Shown here piece after piece: positions 18,449 through 28,767 of a DNA stretch of 64,000 nucleotides. A model generated the notes under the pieces. The model had not been told where the DNA came from. It saw only the letters and a program-made list of their open reading frames with translations, and made no database searches. The stretch is from Teichococcus oryzae (GTDB lineage Bacteria; Pseudomonadota; Alphaproteobacteria; Acetobacterales; Acetobacteraceae), in assembly GCF_008386565.1 (NCBI RefSeq), contig NZ_VUKA01000001.1:1116001-1180000 (forward strand), read 5' to 3'. Position 1 is the first letter of the stretch. Every line of letters starts with the position of its first letter. Position numbers and translations under genes: made by a program.

Positions 18449-19516
18449 TCAGGCGCGTGCCGTGATGGCGCGGATCAGGCCGAGGCTTTCCTCCACCATC
18501 GCCGCCGTGACGTCGAGGTGGAAGCAGGCGCGCAGCCGGCCCCCGAGGCTCGACACCTGCACGCCCTCCAGGCGCAGCGCGGCGACCAGCGCCCCGGATG
18601 CGACGCCGGCGCCGGAGGGGTCGAAGAACACCAGGTTGGTGTCGGGCTCCTCCACCGTCATGCCCGGGATCTGCCGCAGGCCACGGGCGAAGGCGCGGGC
18701 ATTGGCGTGATCCTCAGCCAGCCGCTCCACATTGTGGTCGAGGGCGTAGAGGCACGCGGCGGCGCAGATCCCGGCTTGCCGCATCGAGCCGCCGAGGCGC
18801 TGCTTCCAGTGCCAAGCCTTGTCGATGAACTCGGCGGACCCCGCCAGCACCGCGCCAAGCGGCGCGCCCAGGCCCTTGGTGAAGTCGAGCCACACGGAGT
18901 CGAAGCCCGCCACCATCTCGGCGGCCGGGATGCCGCTGGCGACCACGGCGTTCATCAGCCGGGCGCCATCCATGTGGGTGGCCCAGCCCTGTTCCCGCGC
19001 CACGCCGACCAGCGCCTCCAGCCTGGCCTGAGGCCACACCGCGCCGCCGCCGATATTGGCGGTCTGCTCCACCTCCAGCAGGCGCTGCGGGGGCGAATAG
19101 CGGCTGCGGTGCCGGATCGCGGCGCGCAGCGCCTCCTCCGTGAACATGCCGCGCTCACCCCGCAGGGGATGGATCTGCACGCCGGACAGGGAAGCGTGGG
19201 TGCCGCCCTCGCTGGCCAGGATATGCGCGGTTTCATGCGCCAGGACCTCATCGCCATGGCGGCAATGGGTGCGGATGGCGATGACGTTGCACATGGTGCC
19301 GGAAGGCAGGAACACCGCCGCCTCCTTGCCCAGCAGCGCCGCCATGCGGTCGCACAGGGCATGGACGGTGGGATCGTCGCCATACTGCTCGTCCCCCACC
19401 TCGGCCCGCATCATCGCCTCCTTCATGGCGGCGGTGGGGCGGGTCTGGGTGTCGGAATACAGGTTGATGCGGACGGGCGGAGCCCCGGCAGGCGGGCGGG
19501 GCGGGGCATGCACCAT
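18449..19516 (-). CDS. ltaE: Low-specificity threonine aldolase
   Basis: PLP enzyme that cleaves threonine or allo-threonine to glycine and acetaldehyde. It shows NLYSDTQTRPTAAMKEAM and VGDEQYGDDPTVHALCDRMA at the N-terminus, FLPSGTMCNVIAIRTH, HMDGARLMNAVVASG (Asp that pairs with the PLP ring nitrogen), and DFTKGLGAPLGAVLAGS with the PLP Lys at residue 214. The C-terminal domain has PDTNLVFFD. Length 355 aa. It is the last gene of a minus-strand run that begins with lipA, 24 bases after the small membrane gene, and is closed by a strong terminator. Confidence 0.93.
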   Translation of the reverse strand: MVHAPPRPPAGAPPVRINLYSDTQTRPTAAMKEAMMRAEVGDEQYGDDPTVHALCDRMAALLGKEAAVFLPSGTMCNVIAIRTHCRHGDEVLAHETAHILASEGGTHASLSGVQIHPLRGERGMFTEEALRAAIRHRSRYSPPQRLLEVEQTANIGGGAVWPQARLEALVGVAREQGWATHMDGARLMNAVVASGIPAAEMVAGFDSVWLDFTKGLGAPLGAVLAGSAEFIDKAWHWKQRLGGSMRQAGICAAACLYALDHNVERLAEDHANARAFARGLRQIPGMTVEEPDTNLVFFDPSGAGVASGALVAALRLEGVQVSSLGGRLRACFHLDVTAAMVEESLGLIRAITARA

Positions 19517-19540
19517 GGGCGGAACCTTTCGGGCCTGGGA

Positions 19541-19726
19541 TCAATCCGACATGTCGGCAATGCTGGCGCGGAGGCTGCGGATGATGCGGCGCAGCAGCAG
19601 GACCGCGCACAGCGCGGCCAGCGCCGGCATCAGCCATCCAGGCAATTCCTGGAGCCAGGCCGGGCCGGAGTCTCGCCAAAGGGCCAGCGCCCCGAAGATG
19701 AGCAGGAGAACGATGAACTTCAGCAT
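19541..19726 (-). CDS. Small two-helix membrane protein
   Basis: About 61 residues beginning MLKFIVLLLIFGALALW, then a short amphipathic linker (DSGPAWLQELPG) and a second hydrophobic helix (WLMPALAALCAVLLLRRI) ending in a basic-acidic tail IIRSLRASIADMSD. A start at 19765 would place the ATG inside a strong hairpin stem, so I prefer the ATG at 19726 just after the hairpin. There is no clear ribosome-binding site. It lies between the coq10-like gene and the threonine aldolase on the same strand. Family not recognised; probably a conserved inner-membrane microprotein. Confidence 0.6.
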   Translation of the reverse strand: MLKFIVLLLIFGALALWRDSGPAWLQELPGWLMPALAALCAVLLLRRIIRSLRASIADMSD

Positions 19727-19731
19727 TGCCG

Positions 19732-19773
19732 AAGGCAGGATGGCAGGCCAGGTGCCTGCCGTCATCCTGCCTT
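19732..19773 (-). promoter_or_regulatory. Long hairpin between coq10-like gene and small membrane gene
   Basis: A 10-bp outer stem (AAGGCAGGAT / ATCCTGCCTT) encloses an inner 6-bp stem (GGCAGG / CCTGCC, loop 7) with a 3-base bulge. On the minus strand it ends 5 bases before the ATG at 19726 and starts 9 bases after the previous stop. It has no T-tract; it could terminate, stabilise the upstream mRNA end, or control initiation of the small gene. Confidence 0.6.
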
Positions 19774-19782
19774 TCGCGGTGC

Positions 19783-20277
19783 CTACTCGGCCGCCGGCGT
19801 CCCGCCCGCCGCCGGCTGCGCCGAAGCGGTGGCGGTGGCCTGGCCGTTGCGGCCATACAGCACCATGGCCCGGCGCTCGAAGGCACGGACCATCAGCCGC
19901 ACCGCCTCGTTGAAGACGGTGCCGATGACCGCCTGGAGGAGGCGGGACTTGAACTCGAAATCCACAAAGAAATCGACCTCGGTGCCGCCCTCGATCGGAA
20001 TGAATTTCCAGGTGTTGTTCAGGTAGCGGAAGGGGCCGTTCTCATATTGCACGCGGATGCCATGCGGCCGGTCCAGCGAAACGCGGGACCGGAAGGTTTC
20101 CCGGAACATCTTGAAGCCGATGGTCAGGTCCGCCAGCAGCTCCGTTTCCGTGTGCGACACGATGCGCGCGCCCACGCACCAGGGCAGGAATTCGGGGTAG
20201 CGGCGCACATCCGCCACCAGGTTGAACATCTGCTCCGGCGTGTAGCGGAGGATGCGCTTCTCGGCGTGGGTCGGCAT
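19783..20277 (-). CDS. Coenzyme Q-binding COQ10/RatA-type START protein
   Basis: START-fold lipid-binding protein of the Coq10 family, thought to carry or chaperone ubiquinone for respiration; the relatives annotated RatA share the fold. Seen: the N-terminal strand RILRYTPEQMFNLVADVRRYPEFLPWCVGAR, which is the most conserved part, then FKMFRETFRSRVSL and TEVDFFVDFEFKSRLLQ with a long C-terminal helix (VFNEAVRLMVRAFERRA). A Gly/Ala/Pro-rich tail of 20 residues follows. Its ATG overlaps the lipA stop by one base (TGATG), so translation is coupled to lipA. Confidence 0.88.
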   Translation of the reverse strand: MPTHAEKRILRYTPEQMFNLVADVRRYPEFLPWCVGARIVSHTETELLADLTIGFKMFRETFRSRVSLDRPHGIRVQYENGPFRYLNNTWKFIPIEGGTEVDFFVDFEFKSRLLQAVIGTVFNEAVRLMVRAFERRAMVLYGRNGQATATASAQPAAGGTPAAE

Positions 20278-21350
20278 CAGTCGGCCGCGATGGCGCGAAG
20301 CTGCGCGTTGCGGGCATCCCGCAGGGCCGCGAAGTCACGGTCGGCATGGTAGGAGGAGCGGGTCAGCGGCGTCGCGGACACCAGCAGGAAGCCCTTGCCG
20401 CGTGCCATCCGGGCATAATCCTCGAACTCCACCGGCTCCACGAAGCGGTCCACCGCCGCGTGCTTCACCGTGGGTTGCAGGTATTGGCCAATGGTCAGGA
20501 AGTCGATTTCGGCGCTGCGCATGTCGTCCATAACCTGCAACACCTCCATCCGGGTTTCACCCAGGCCCACCATCAGGCCGGATTTGGTGAAGATCGAGGG
20601 ATCGAGCGCCTTCACCCGGTCGAGCAGCCGCAGCGAATGGTAGTAGCGCGCGCCAGGCCGGATGGTGGGGTAGAGCTTGGGCACCGTTTCCAGGTTGTGG
20701 TTGAACACGTCCGGCCGCGCTTCCACCACCACTTCCAGCGCGCCATCCTTGCGCAGGAAGTCAGGGGTCAGGATCTCCACCGTGGTATCCGGCGCGGCGG
20801 CGCGGATCGCGGCGATCACCTCCGCGAAGTGGCGGGCGCCGCCATCCTTCAGGTCGTCGCGGTCGACGCTGGTGATCACCACATGGCGCAGGCCGAGCTT
20901 GGCCACCGCATCGGCGACGCGGCGCGGCTCATCGGCATCCAGGTGCTTGGGCTGGCCGGTGGTGATGTTGCAGAAGGAACAGGCACGGGTGCAGATCTCA
21001 CCCATGATCATCATGGTGGCGTGGCGCTGCGACCAGCATTCGCCGATATTGGGGCAGGCCGCTTCCTCGCACACCGTCACCAGCTTGTTGTCGCGCATCA
21101 GGTTGCGCGTCTCGTGGTAGATCGGGTGCGTGGGGGCCTTGACCCGGATCCAGTCCGGCTTGCGCTTGATGGGATTGTCGGGACGGTGCGCCTTTTCCGG
21201 GTGGCGCAGCTTCTTGGCGTCAGGCGCGGCGGCGGCTTGCAGATGCGCGGGCAGGGCGGCGGCCGGAGCCTCGTCCGGCAACCTGGCGGTGCCATCCGCA
21301 TTGGAAACCGCGCCGCCGGCCCGGTGGTCGATCAGGATACGCGTGGCCAT
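20277..21350 (-). CDS. lipA: Lipoyl synthase
   Basis: Radical-SAM enzyme that inserts two sulfurs into octanoyl chains on lipoyl domains. The auxiliary cluster cysteines are in [12 protein letters not shown] and the radical-SAM CxxxCxxC in [26 protein letters not shown] and [19 protein letters not shown] are further family blocks. The ATG at 21350 gives 357 aa with an N-terminal extension of about 60 residues rich in Ala/Pro. It lies 100 bases after lpdA on the same strand: the substrates of LipA are the lipoyl domains of PdhB and PdhC encoded just upstream. Confidence 0.97.
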   Translation of the reverse strand: MATRILIDHRAGGAVSNADGTARLPDEAPAAALPAHLQAAAAPDAKKLRHPEKAHRPDNPIKRKPDWIRVKAPTHPIYHETRNLMRDNKLVTVCEEAACPNIGECWSQRHATMMIMGEICTRACSFCNITTGQPKHLDADEPRRVADAVAKLGLRHVVITSVDRDDLKDGGARHFAEVIAAIRAAAPDTTVEILTPDFLRKDGALEVVVEARPDVFNHNLETVPKLYPTIRPGARYYHSLRLLDRVKALDPSIFTKSGLMVGLGETRMEVLQVMDDMRSAEIDFLTIGQYLQPTVKHAAVDRFVEPVEFEDYARMARGKGFLLVSATPLTRSSYHADRDFAALRDARNAQLRAIAAD

Positions 21351-21451
21351 TCGGGAACCCCGGTGCAGTGCCAATGGCGGCGAAGCCGCCGCCATTTCCC
21401 CTCTATATGAGCAATCCGCGCGCGGATGCGAGGCTTCCGCGCCGAATGGGC

Positions 21452-22846
21452 TCAGATGTGGATCACCCGGCCATAGGCATCAAGCACCGACTCATGCATG
21501 GCTTCCGAGACGGTGGGGTGGGGGAAGACGGTGTGCATCAGCTCCGCTTCCGTGGTTTCCAGGGTGCGGGCGATGGTGTAGCCCTGGATCATCTCGGTCA
21601 CTTCCGGCCCGACCATGTGGGCGCCGAGCAGCGCGCCGGTCTTGGCATCGAACACCGTCTTGACGAAGCCTTCCGGCTCGCCCAGCGCGATGGCCTTGCC
21701 ATTGCCGATGAAGGGGAAGCGGCCGACCCGGACCTCGTGCCCGGCTTCCTTGGCGCGGGCCTCGGTCAGCCCCACGGACGCGACCTGCGGCCGGCAATAG
21801 GTGCAGCCCGGGATGTTCGACACGTCCATCGGGTGCGGGTGGTTACCGGCGATGGCCTCCACCACCACGATGCCCTCATGGCTGGCCTTGTGTGCCAGCC
21901 AGGGCGCGCCGGTCAGGTCGCCGATGGCATAGACCCCGTCCTCACCGGTGCGGCCGAACTCGTCGGTGACGATGTGGGTCTTCTCGACCTTCACCTTGGT
22001 CCCCTCGATGCCGATATTCTCGACATTGCCGACGATGCCCACAGCCGAGATCAGGCGGTCCGCCTGGATCTCCTGGACCTTGTTGTCCACCTCGACCACC
22101 ACGGCCACGCCGTCGCCGGTCTTGCGGACGCCCTGCACCTTGGCCGAGGTCAGCACCTTCATCTTCTGCTTCTCGAAGGACTTGCGGACAAAGGCCGAAA
22201 CCTCGGCGTCCTCCACGGGGAGGATGCGGTCCATCGCCTCGATCAGCGTCACCTCGGCGCCCATGTTCAGGAAGAAGGAGGCGAATTCGGAGCCGATGGC
22301 GCCGGAGCCGATCACCACCAGCTTCTTCGGCATGGTGTCGGGCACCAGCGCCTCGCGGTAGGACCAGATCAGCTTGCCGTCCGGCTCGATGCCGGGGATC
22401 ACGCGGGCGCGGGCGCCGGTGGCCAGGATGATATGCTTGGCCGCGATCTCGGCCACCGGCTTGCTGTCCTTGGTGACGGACAGCTTGCCCGGGCCGGCCA
22501 GCTTGCCGTGGCCGTCGAACACCGTGACCTTGTTCTTCTTCAGCAGCCCCTTCACGCCGGCGGAAAGCTGTCCCGATACCTGACGGGACCGCTTCACCAC
22601 CTTGGCGAAGTCGAAGCGCGGATTGTCGGCGGCGAAGCCGTACTGGTCGAGGCTGTGCAGCAGGTGGTTGATCTCGGAGGCGCGCAGCAGCGCCTTGGTC
22701 GGGATACAGCCCCAGTTGAGGCAGATGCCGCCCAGATGCTCGCGCTCCACCAGCGCGACCTTCATCTTCAGCTGCGCCGCGCGGATGGCGGCGACATAGC
22801 CACCGGGGCCGCCACCCACCACCACCAGGTCGAACTGCTCGGCCAT
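21452..22846 (-). CDS. lpdA: Dihydrolipoyl dehydrogenase (E3)
   Basis: FAD flavoenzyme that reoxidises the dihydrolipoyl groups of the pyruvate dehydrogenase complex with NAD. N-terminal FAD site [18 protein letters not shown]; the redox-active disulfide in [16 protein letters not shown]; the NAD-binding glycine motif [38 protein letters not shown]; and the C-terminal His-Glu pair in [14 protein letters not shown]. Length 464 aa. It follows the GNAT gene by 16 bases, as the last structural gene of the pdh block. Confidence 0.96.
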   Translation of the reverse strand: MAEQFDLVVVGGGPGGYVAAIRAAQLKMKVALVEREHLGGICLNWGCIPTKALLRASEINHLLHSLDQYGFAADNPRFDFAKVVKRSRQVSGQLSAGVKGLLKKNKVTVFDGHGKLAGPGKLSVTKDSKPVAEIAAKHIILATGARARVIPGIEPDGKLIWSYREALVPDTMPKKLVVIGSGAIGSEFASFFLNMGAEVTLIEAMDRILPVEDAEVSAFVRKSFEKQKMKVLTSAKVQGVRKTGDGVAVVVEVDNKVQEIQADRLISAVGIVGNVENIGIEGTKVKVEKTHIVTDEFGRTGEDGVYAIGDLTGAPWLAHKASHEGIVVVEAIAGNHPHPMDVSNIPGCTYCRPQVASVGLTEARAKEAGHEVRVGRFPFIGNGKAIALGEPEGFVKTVFDAKTGALLGAHMVGPEVTEMIQGYTIARTLETTEAELMHTVFPHPTVSEAMHESVLDAYGRVIHI

Positions 22847-22862
22847 GTTCTGCTTGTCCTCG

Positions 22863-23351
22863 TCAGGCCCCGGCGGCGAAGGCGGTCAGCGCCTCGCCCG
22901 AAAGCCGTTGATCGGTCCATTCATCCTGCGCCACCGCGCCGATCCGCCGGTAGAAGGCGATGGCCGGCTCATTCCAGTCCAGCACCGCCCATTCCACGCG
23001 GGCATAGCCGCCCTCCACCGCCTGCTGCGCCACGGCCCGGAAGAAGGCGGTGCCGATGCCAAGGCGGCGGTGCTCCGGCCCGACGAACACATCCTCGATC
23101 CAGAAGCCGGCCTTGCCGGTGAAGGTGGAGAAGGTCTCGTACCAGAGGCAGAAGCCCACCGCCTCGCCATCCACTTCCGCGATCAGGCCGCGGACGCGCC
23201 TGGTGGCCAGCGCGGCGTAGAAATCCTGCGCGCTGGCCTTCGCCTCGTGCCCCAGCTTCTCGTATTCCGCCAGCGCGACCACCAGCCGCGCCACCGTTTC
23301 GGCATCGCGCGGCCGTGCCTCGCGAAGGGTAAAGCCGGGGTCGCCGCTCAC
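22863..23351 (-). CDS. GNAT acetyltransferase, spermidine/diamine (SSAT)-like
   Basis: 162-residue GNAT enzyme resembling the spermidine/spermine N-acetyltransferase branch: FTLREARPRDAETVARLVVALAEYEKL, then GFCLWYETFSTFTGKAGFWIEDVFV, the acetyl-CoA loop RRLGIGTAFFRAVA and VLDWNEPAIAFYRRIGA. The subfamily call rests on the FCLWYETFSTFTGKxGxxIEDxFV block, which I recognise from SSAT-like proteins; the substrate is not proven. It starts with GTG, whose GTGA overlaps the pdhC stop, so it is translated together with the acetyl-CoA-producing enzyme genes. lpdA follows by 16 bases. Confidence 0.83.
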   Translation of the reverse strand: MSGDPGFTLREARPRDAETVARLVVALAEYEKLGHEAKASAQDFYAALATRRVRGLIAEVDGEAVGFCLWYETFSTFTGKAGFWIEDVFVGPEHRRLGIGTAFFRAVAQQAVEGGYARVEWAVLDWNEPAIAFYRRIGAVAQDEWTDQRLSGEALTAFAAGA

Positions 23352-24670
23352 AACATCAGGCTCAGAGGGTCCTCGACCACCTTCTTGAAGGCAGCGATGA
23401 ACTCGGCGGCCAGGGCGCCATCCACCACGCGGTGGTCGACCGACAGGGTGCAGGTCATCACCGTCGCGATGGCGAGCGCGCCATCCTTCACCACCGGCCG
23501 CTGCTCCCCGGCGGAAACCGCCAGGATGCCGGCCTGCGGCGGGTTGATGATGGCCGAGAAGTCGCGCACCCCGAACATCCCCATGTTGGAGATGGAGAAG
23601 CCGCCGCCCTGGAACTCCTCGGGCTTCAGCTTGCCCGACTTGGCGCGGGCGGCGAGGTCCTTCATCTCGTTGGAGATGGCGGCCAGGCCCTTCTGGTCGG
23701 CCTTGCGGATGATCGGCGTGATCAGCCCGTCGGGGATCGACACCGCCACCGAGATGTCGACATCGTGGTACTGGATGATCGCGTCATCGGTCCAGGTGGC
23801 GTTGACGTTGGGATATTGCCGCAGCACCCGCGCCACCGCCTTGATCACCAGGTCGTTGACCGAAAGCTTGAAGGCGCCGGGGCCTTCCTTCGGCGCGCGG
23901 GCGTTGAGGTCGGCGCGCAGCTTCAGCAACGCATCCAGCTCGATGTCCATCGAGACGTAGAAATGCGGAACGGTCTGCTTGCTCTCGCTCAACCGGCGCG
24001 CGATGACCTTGCGCATCGAGCTGTTCGGCACGGCGGTGTGCGGCGCCGTGATCGTGGGTGCCGGGGCCTTGGGTGCTGCCGCCGCGGGGGCCGCCGGCGC
24101 GGTGGCGGGGGCGGCCCCCGCTTCCGCTTTGGCGGGCTGCGGCTTGCCGGCGGCGCCTTCGATATCGGCTTTCACGATGCGGCCATTCGGGCCGGAACCC
24201 TGGATGCCGGACAGGTCGATCCCCGCCTGCTGCGCCATGCGCCGCGCCAGCGGCGAGGCGAAGACGCGGCCATCCGTGCCGGCGGAAGGAGCGGGCTTCT
24301 GCTCGGGGGCAGGGGCGGCAGCCTTGGGCTGCTGCTCGGCCGGGCTGGACGCGGGCTTGGCTTCCGGCGCGGCTTCCTGCTTCGGCGCGGGCTTGGGGGC
24401 GGCGCCGGCATCGGCCGGAACCTCCTCGCCTTCCTCGACCAGGATGCCGATGGGGGCATTGACCTTCACCCCCTCGGTGCCGTCCGGCACCAGGATCTTG
24501 CCGAGGATGCCCTCATCGACAGCCTCGAATTCCATGGTGGCCTTGTCGGTCTCGATCTCGGCGATCACGTCGCCGGCCTTCACCGCCTCGCCTTCCTTTT
24601 TCAGCCAGCGCGCCAAGTTCCCCTCGGTCATGGTGGGGGACAGGGCGGGCATCAGGATGTTGGTGGCCAT
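23348..24670 (-). CDS. pdhC: Pyruvate dehydrogenase E2, dihydrolipoamide acetyltransferase
   Basis: Core of the pyruvate dehydrogenase complex; transfers acetyl from lipoyl to CoA. One lipoyl domain (residues 1-80) with the lipoylated Lys in [12 protein letters not shown]; an Ala/Pro linker; a peripheral subunit-binding domain (RVFASPLARRMAQQAGIDLSGIQGSG cut here by intent of length: residues about 133-170); another Ala/Pro linker; then the catalytic domain ending in LSVDHRVVDGALAAEFI, which holds the His-x3-Asp active site. Length 440 aa. Its stop overlaps the GNAT gene, and its start follows pdhB by 14 bases. Confidence 0.96.
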   Translation of the reverse strand: MATNILMPALSPTMTEGNLARWLKKEGEAVKAGDVIAEIETDKATMEFEAVDEGILGKILVPDGTEGVKVNAPIGILVEEGEEVPADAGAAPKPAPKQEAAPEAKPASSPAEQQPKAAAPAPEQKPAPSAGTDGRVFASPLARRMAQQAGIDLSGIQGSGPNGRIVKADIEGAAGKPQPAKAEAGAAPATAPAAPAAAAPKAPAPTITAPHTAVPNSSMRKVIARRLSESKQTVPHFYVSMDIELDALLKLRADLNARAPKEGPGAFKLSVNDLVIKAVARVLRQYPNVNATWTDDAIIQYHDVDISVAVSIPDGLITPIIRKADQKGLAAISNEMKDLAARAKSGKLKPEEFQGGGFSISNMGMFGVRDFSAIINPPQAGILAVSAGEQRPVVKDGALAIATVMTCTLSVDHRVVDGALAAEFIAAFKKVVEDPLSLML

Positions 24671-24684
24671 GATCCCGCTTCCCC

Positions 24685-26100
<1,416 letters not shown>

Positions 26101-26104
26101 CGTC

Positions 26105-27160
26105 TCAGCGGGCCTCCAGCAGGATGTCGGTCCACAACTCGCTTTCGTCGGGCTCCGGCGAGGTTTGGGCGAATTCGGCGGCATCGGCGACGATGCTCTT
26201 CACCTCGTCATCGACGGTCTTGATCTTGGCCTCGTCAAGGCCGCCCTCAAGCAGGAGCCTGCGCAGCGTTTCGATCGGATCGTGCTGCTCGCGCATCTTC
26301 TGGACTTCTTCGCGGGTGCGGTACTTCGCCGGGTCGGACATGGAATGGCCGCGATAGCGGTAGGTCTTCATCTCCAGGATGTAGGGGCCCTTGCCTTCGC
26401 GGCAGTGGGCCACGGCGCGCATCCCGGCCTGGCGCACCGCCTGCACGTCCATGCCATCCACCTGCTCGCCCGGGATGCCCCAGGGCGCACCGTCCTTGGA
26501 GCGGTCCTTGGAGGCGGAGGCCCGCTCGGCCGAGGTGCCCATGCCGTATTTGTTGTTCTCGATCACATACACGACGGGCAGCTTCATCAGCGCCGCGAGG
26601 TTGTAGCTCTCGAACACCTGGCCCTGATTGGCGGCGCCATCGCCGTAATAGGTCAGGCAGACGGCGCCGTCGTCGCGGTACATGTTGGCGAAGGCGAGCC
26701 CGGTCCCGAGGCTGACCTGGGCGCCGACGATGCCATGGCCGCCATAGAAGCCCTTCTCGCGGCTGAACATGTGCATCGAGCCGCCCTTGCCCTTGGAGTA
26801 GCCGCCCGAGCGCCCGGTCAGCTCCGCCATGACGCCGCGCGACTCCATGCCCGTGGCCAGCATGTGGCCATGGTCGCGGTAGGAGGTGATCACCTGGTCA
26901 CCCGGCTGCAGGCACATCTGCATGCCGACCACCACAGCTTCCTGACCGATGTAGAGGTGGCAGAAGCCGCCGATCAGCCCCATGCCGTAAAGCTGGCCGG
27001 CCTTCTCCTCGAAACGGCGGATCAGCAACATGTCCCGGTAGGCCTGCAGCAGCTGGTCCTGGGTCATGGCCCCGGTGCTGTTGCGTGTTCCGGCAGGGGT
27101 GGGCGTTGCCGTCGCCTTGCCGCGACGCTTGGTGGGGCCCGCTTTGGCGGCTTGGACCAT
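26105..27160 (-). CDS. pdhA: Pyruvate dehydrogenase E1 alpha
   Basis: Alpha subunit of pyruvate decarboxylase E1, first gene of the pdh block. It has an N-terminal Lys/Thr/Ala extension (30 residues), then [36 protein letters not shown], the TPP-binding motif [37 protein letters not shown] (only its GDG ... NN core is diagnostic), and the phosphorylation-loop-like [20 protein letters not shown]. Length 351 aa. A promoter-like pair lies about 120 bases upstream. Confidence 0.96.
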   Translation of the reverse strand: MVQAAKAGPTKRRGKATATPTPAGTRNSTGAMTQDQLLQAYRDMLLIRRFEEKAGQLYGMGLIGGFCHLYIGQEAVVVGMQMCLQPGDQVITSYRDHGHMLATGMESRGVMAELTGRSGGYSKGKGGSMHMFSREKGFYGGHGIVGAQVSLGTGLAFANMYRDDGAVCLTYYGDGAANQGQVFESYNLAALMKLPVVYVIENNKYGMGTSAERASASKDRSKDGAPWGIPGEQVDGMDVQAVRQAGMRAVAHCREGKGPYILEMKTYRYRGHSMSDPAKYRTREEVQKMREQHDPIETLRRLLLEGGLDEAKIKTVDDEVKSIVADAAEFAQTSPEPDESELWTDILLEAR

Positions 27161-27280
27161 CCGGCTGCTCCATTCTGCCCGCCGCCCGCACGGAATTGGC
27201 GGAGGCGCATAGCCGAAATACGAGGCGCAGCGGCGTCCTGCAAGCCGCAGGGTCTTGCTAAGTCACTGATGCTGCGGTGC

Positions 27281-27309
27281 AATATAGATATTAACCGAAT
27301 TGTAGTTAA
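27281..27309 (-). promoter_or_regulatory. Sigma70-like promoter candidate for the pdh block
   Basis: On the minus strand TTAACT and TATATT are separated by exactly 17 bases in an AT-rich island. This would put the transcription start near 27274 and give pdhA a leader of about 115 bases. The -35 hexamer is a weak match, the -10 a good one. Confidence 0.42.
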
Positions 27310-27507
27310 AGAGGCTTGGCCGCTCCGCGCCGCCCGCGTGTCATGGAACCTGACGGAGCGCCCGTTTCCAGGGCCTTCGGCATGAATCTTCCGCCTGAAG
27401 CCATCCTGAATGCACCATGCCACGCCATCCGCCAGTTCCATTCAGGAATGGGCCGGACGAAAGACACGACAGGAAACGGCTTTCCACCGCTCGGAAGCCT
27501 AATTCCT

Positions 27508-27536
27508 CCCGCCGGCGGTGAGTTGCAGCCGGCGGG
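27508..27536. terminator. Hairpin downstream of hutI
   Basis: A 9-bp perfect stem CCCGCCGGC / GCCGGCGGG with an 11-base loop begins 27 bases beyond the hutI stop. No T-tract on either side; probable 3'-end hairpin of the hut transcript. Confidence 0.4.
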
Positions 27537-27563
27537 GCACCAGGTTGATGAGCCTTCCCGGTG

Positions 27564-28763
27564 TCATCGCCCCGCCACAACACGCCCGATGCAAGGATTG
27601 CCGGCCATCCAGTAGCACAGCTCCGCCGGGCGCCCGACCCGGAACAGCGCGAGGTCGGCGCGCAGCCCCGGGCGCAGCACGCCGCGATCTCCCAGTCCAA
27701 GCGCCGCGGCGGCATGGCGCGTCACGCCCAGCAATGCTTCCGCCACCGTCAGCCGAAACAATGTGCAGCCCAGATTCAGCATCAGCAGCAAGGAGCGCGC
27801 CGGGGAGGAACCCGGGTTCATGTCGGTGGACAATGCCAGCCGAAGTCCCGCCTCCCGCATGGCGGCGATATCAGGCTGCTTCGCTTCCCGCAGGAAATAG
27901 GTGGCGCCGGGCAACAGCACCGCGACGCTGCCGGCCGCCGCCATGGCGCGCAGTCCCTCCGGATTGGCGTGCTCCAGATGGTCGGCCGACAGCGCGCCGA
28001 AGCGCGCCGCCAGCGCCGCCCCATCAAGGTCGCAAAGCTGGTCGGCATGCAGCTTCACCGGCAGGCCGGCCTGCCGCGCCGCCTCAAACACCCGCGCGGT
28101 CTGCGCCGGCGAAAAGGCGATGCGCTCGCAAAAGGCATCCACCGCGTCGGCAAGGCCGGAGGCGGCCGCGATGGGAATGGCCTCCCGCACGACGAAATCC
28201 GTGTATGCATCGGCACCGCCCGGACAATCCGGCGGCACGGCATGGGCCGCGAGCAGCGACGTGACCACCTCCACCGGATGCCCGGCGCCCAGCCGCCGGA
28301 CCACGCGCAGCATCTTCATCTCGCTGGCCAGATCGAGCCCGTAGCCGGACTTGATCTCCACCGTGGTCACGCCCTCCGCCATCAGCCCGAGCAGGCGTGG
28401 CGCCGCGCTTTCCAGCAGTTCCGCCTCGGAAGCGGCGCGGGTGGCCCGCACCGTGGAGAAGATGCCGCCGCCGGCGCGGGCGATCTGCTCATAGGTGGCG
28501 CCTTCCAGGCGCTGCTCGAACTCCGCGGCGCGGTTGCCGCCGAACACCAGATGGGTGTGGCAGTCGATCAGGCCCGGCAGGATCCAGGCGCCGCCGCAAT
28601 CGATGGTTTCGCCGGCCGGGCCGGGCAGGGCGCGGCGCGGCCCGACCCAGGCGATGCGTCCGCCCCTTGCCGCCACCGCGCCATCCTCGATCAGGCCCAG
28701 CGGCGCATCGGCGGGGCCGTCCATGGTGGCAAGGCTGGCATTCGCCCAGACCCGGTCGAACAC
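27564..28763 (-). CDS. hutI: Imidazolonepropionase
   Basis: Third enzyme of histidine breakdown: hydrolyses imidazolonepropionate to N-formimidoyl-glutamate. Amidohydrolase-superfamily barrel with the metal motif [73 protein letters not shown] (metal His residues) and [22 protein letters not shown] near the C-terminus. It starts with GTG at 28763, four bases after the hutH stop. Length 399 aa. Last gene of the minus-strand hut operon. Confidence 0.96.
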   Translation of the reverse strand: MFDRVWANASLATMDGPADAPLGLIEDGAVAARGGRIAWVGPRRALPGPAGETIDCGGAWILPGLIDCHTHLVFGGNRAAEFEQRLEGATYEQIARAGGGIFSTVRATRAASEAELLESAAPRLLGLMAEGVTTVEIKSGYGLDLASEMKMLRVVRRLGAGHPVEVVTSLLAAHAVPPDCPGGADAYTDFVVREAIPIAAASGLADAVDAFCERIAFSPAQTARVFEAARQAGLPVKLHADQLCDLDGAALAARFGALSADHLEHANPEGLRAMAAAGSVAVLLPGATYFLREAKQPDIAAMREAGLRLALSTDMNPGSSPARSLLLMLNLGCTLFRLTVAEALLGVTRHAAAALGLGDRGVLRPGLRADLALFRVGRPAELCYWMAGNPCIGRVVAGR

Positions 28764-28767
28764 CGGC

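Larger units (their letters stand above)
27161..27563. other. 403-base intergenic region between pdhA and hutI
   Basis: No gene is seen here. The part near pdhA (27270-27315) is unusually AT-rich and holds the promoter candidate. The hutI side contains a GC-rich hairpin at 27508-27536. Open frames crossing this stretch lack start sites, codon bias and family features. Confidence 0.6.

Noticed and set aside
27341-27715. Minus-strand frame across the pdhA-hutI gap
   Set aside because: It runs into hutI in another frame, has no ribosome site and no family features.
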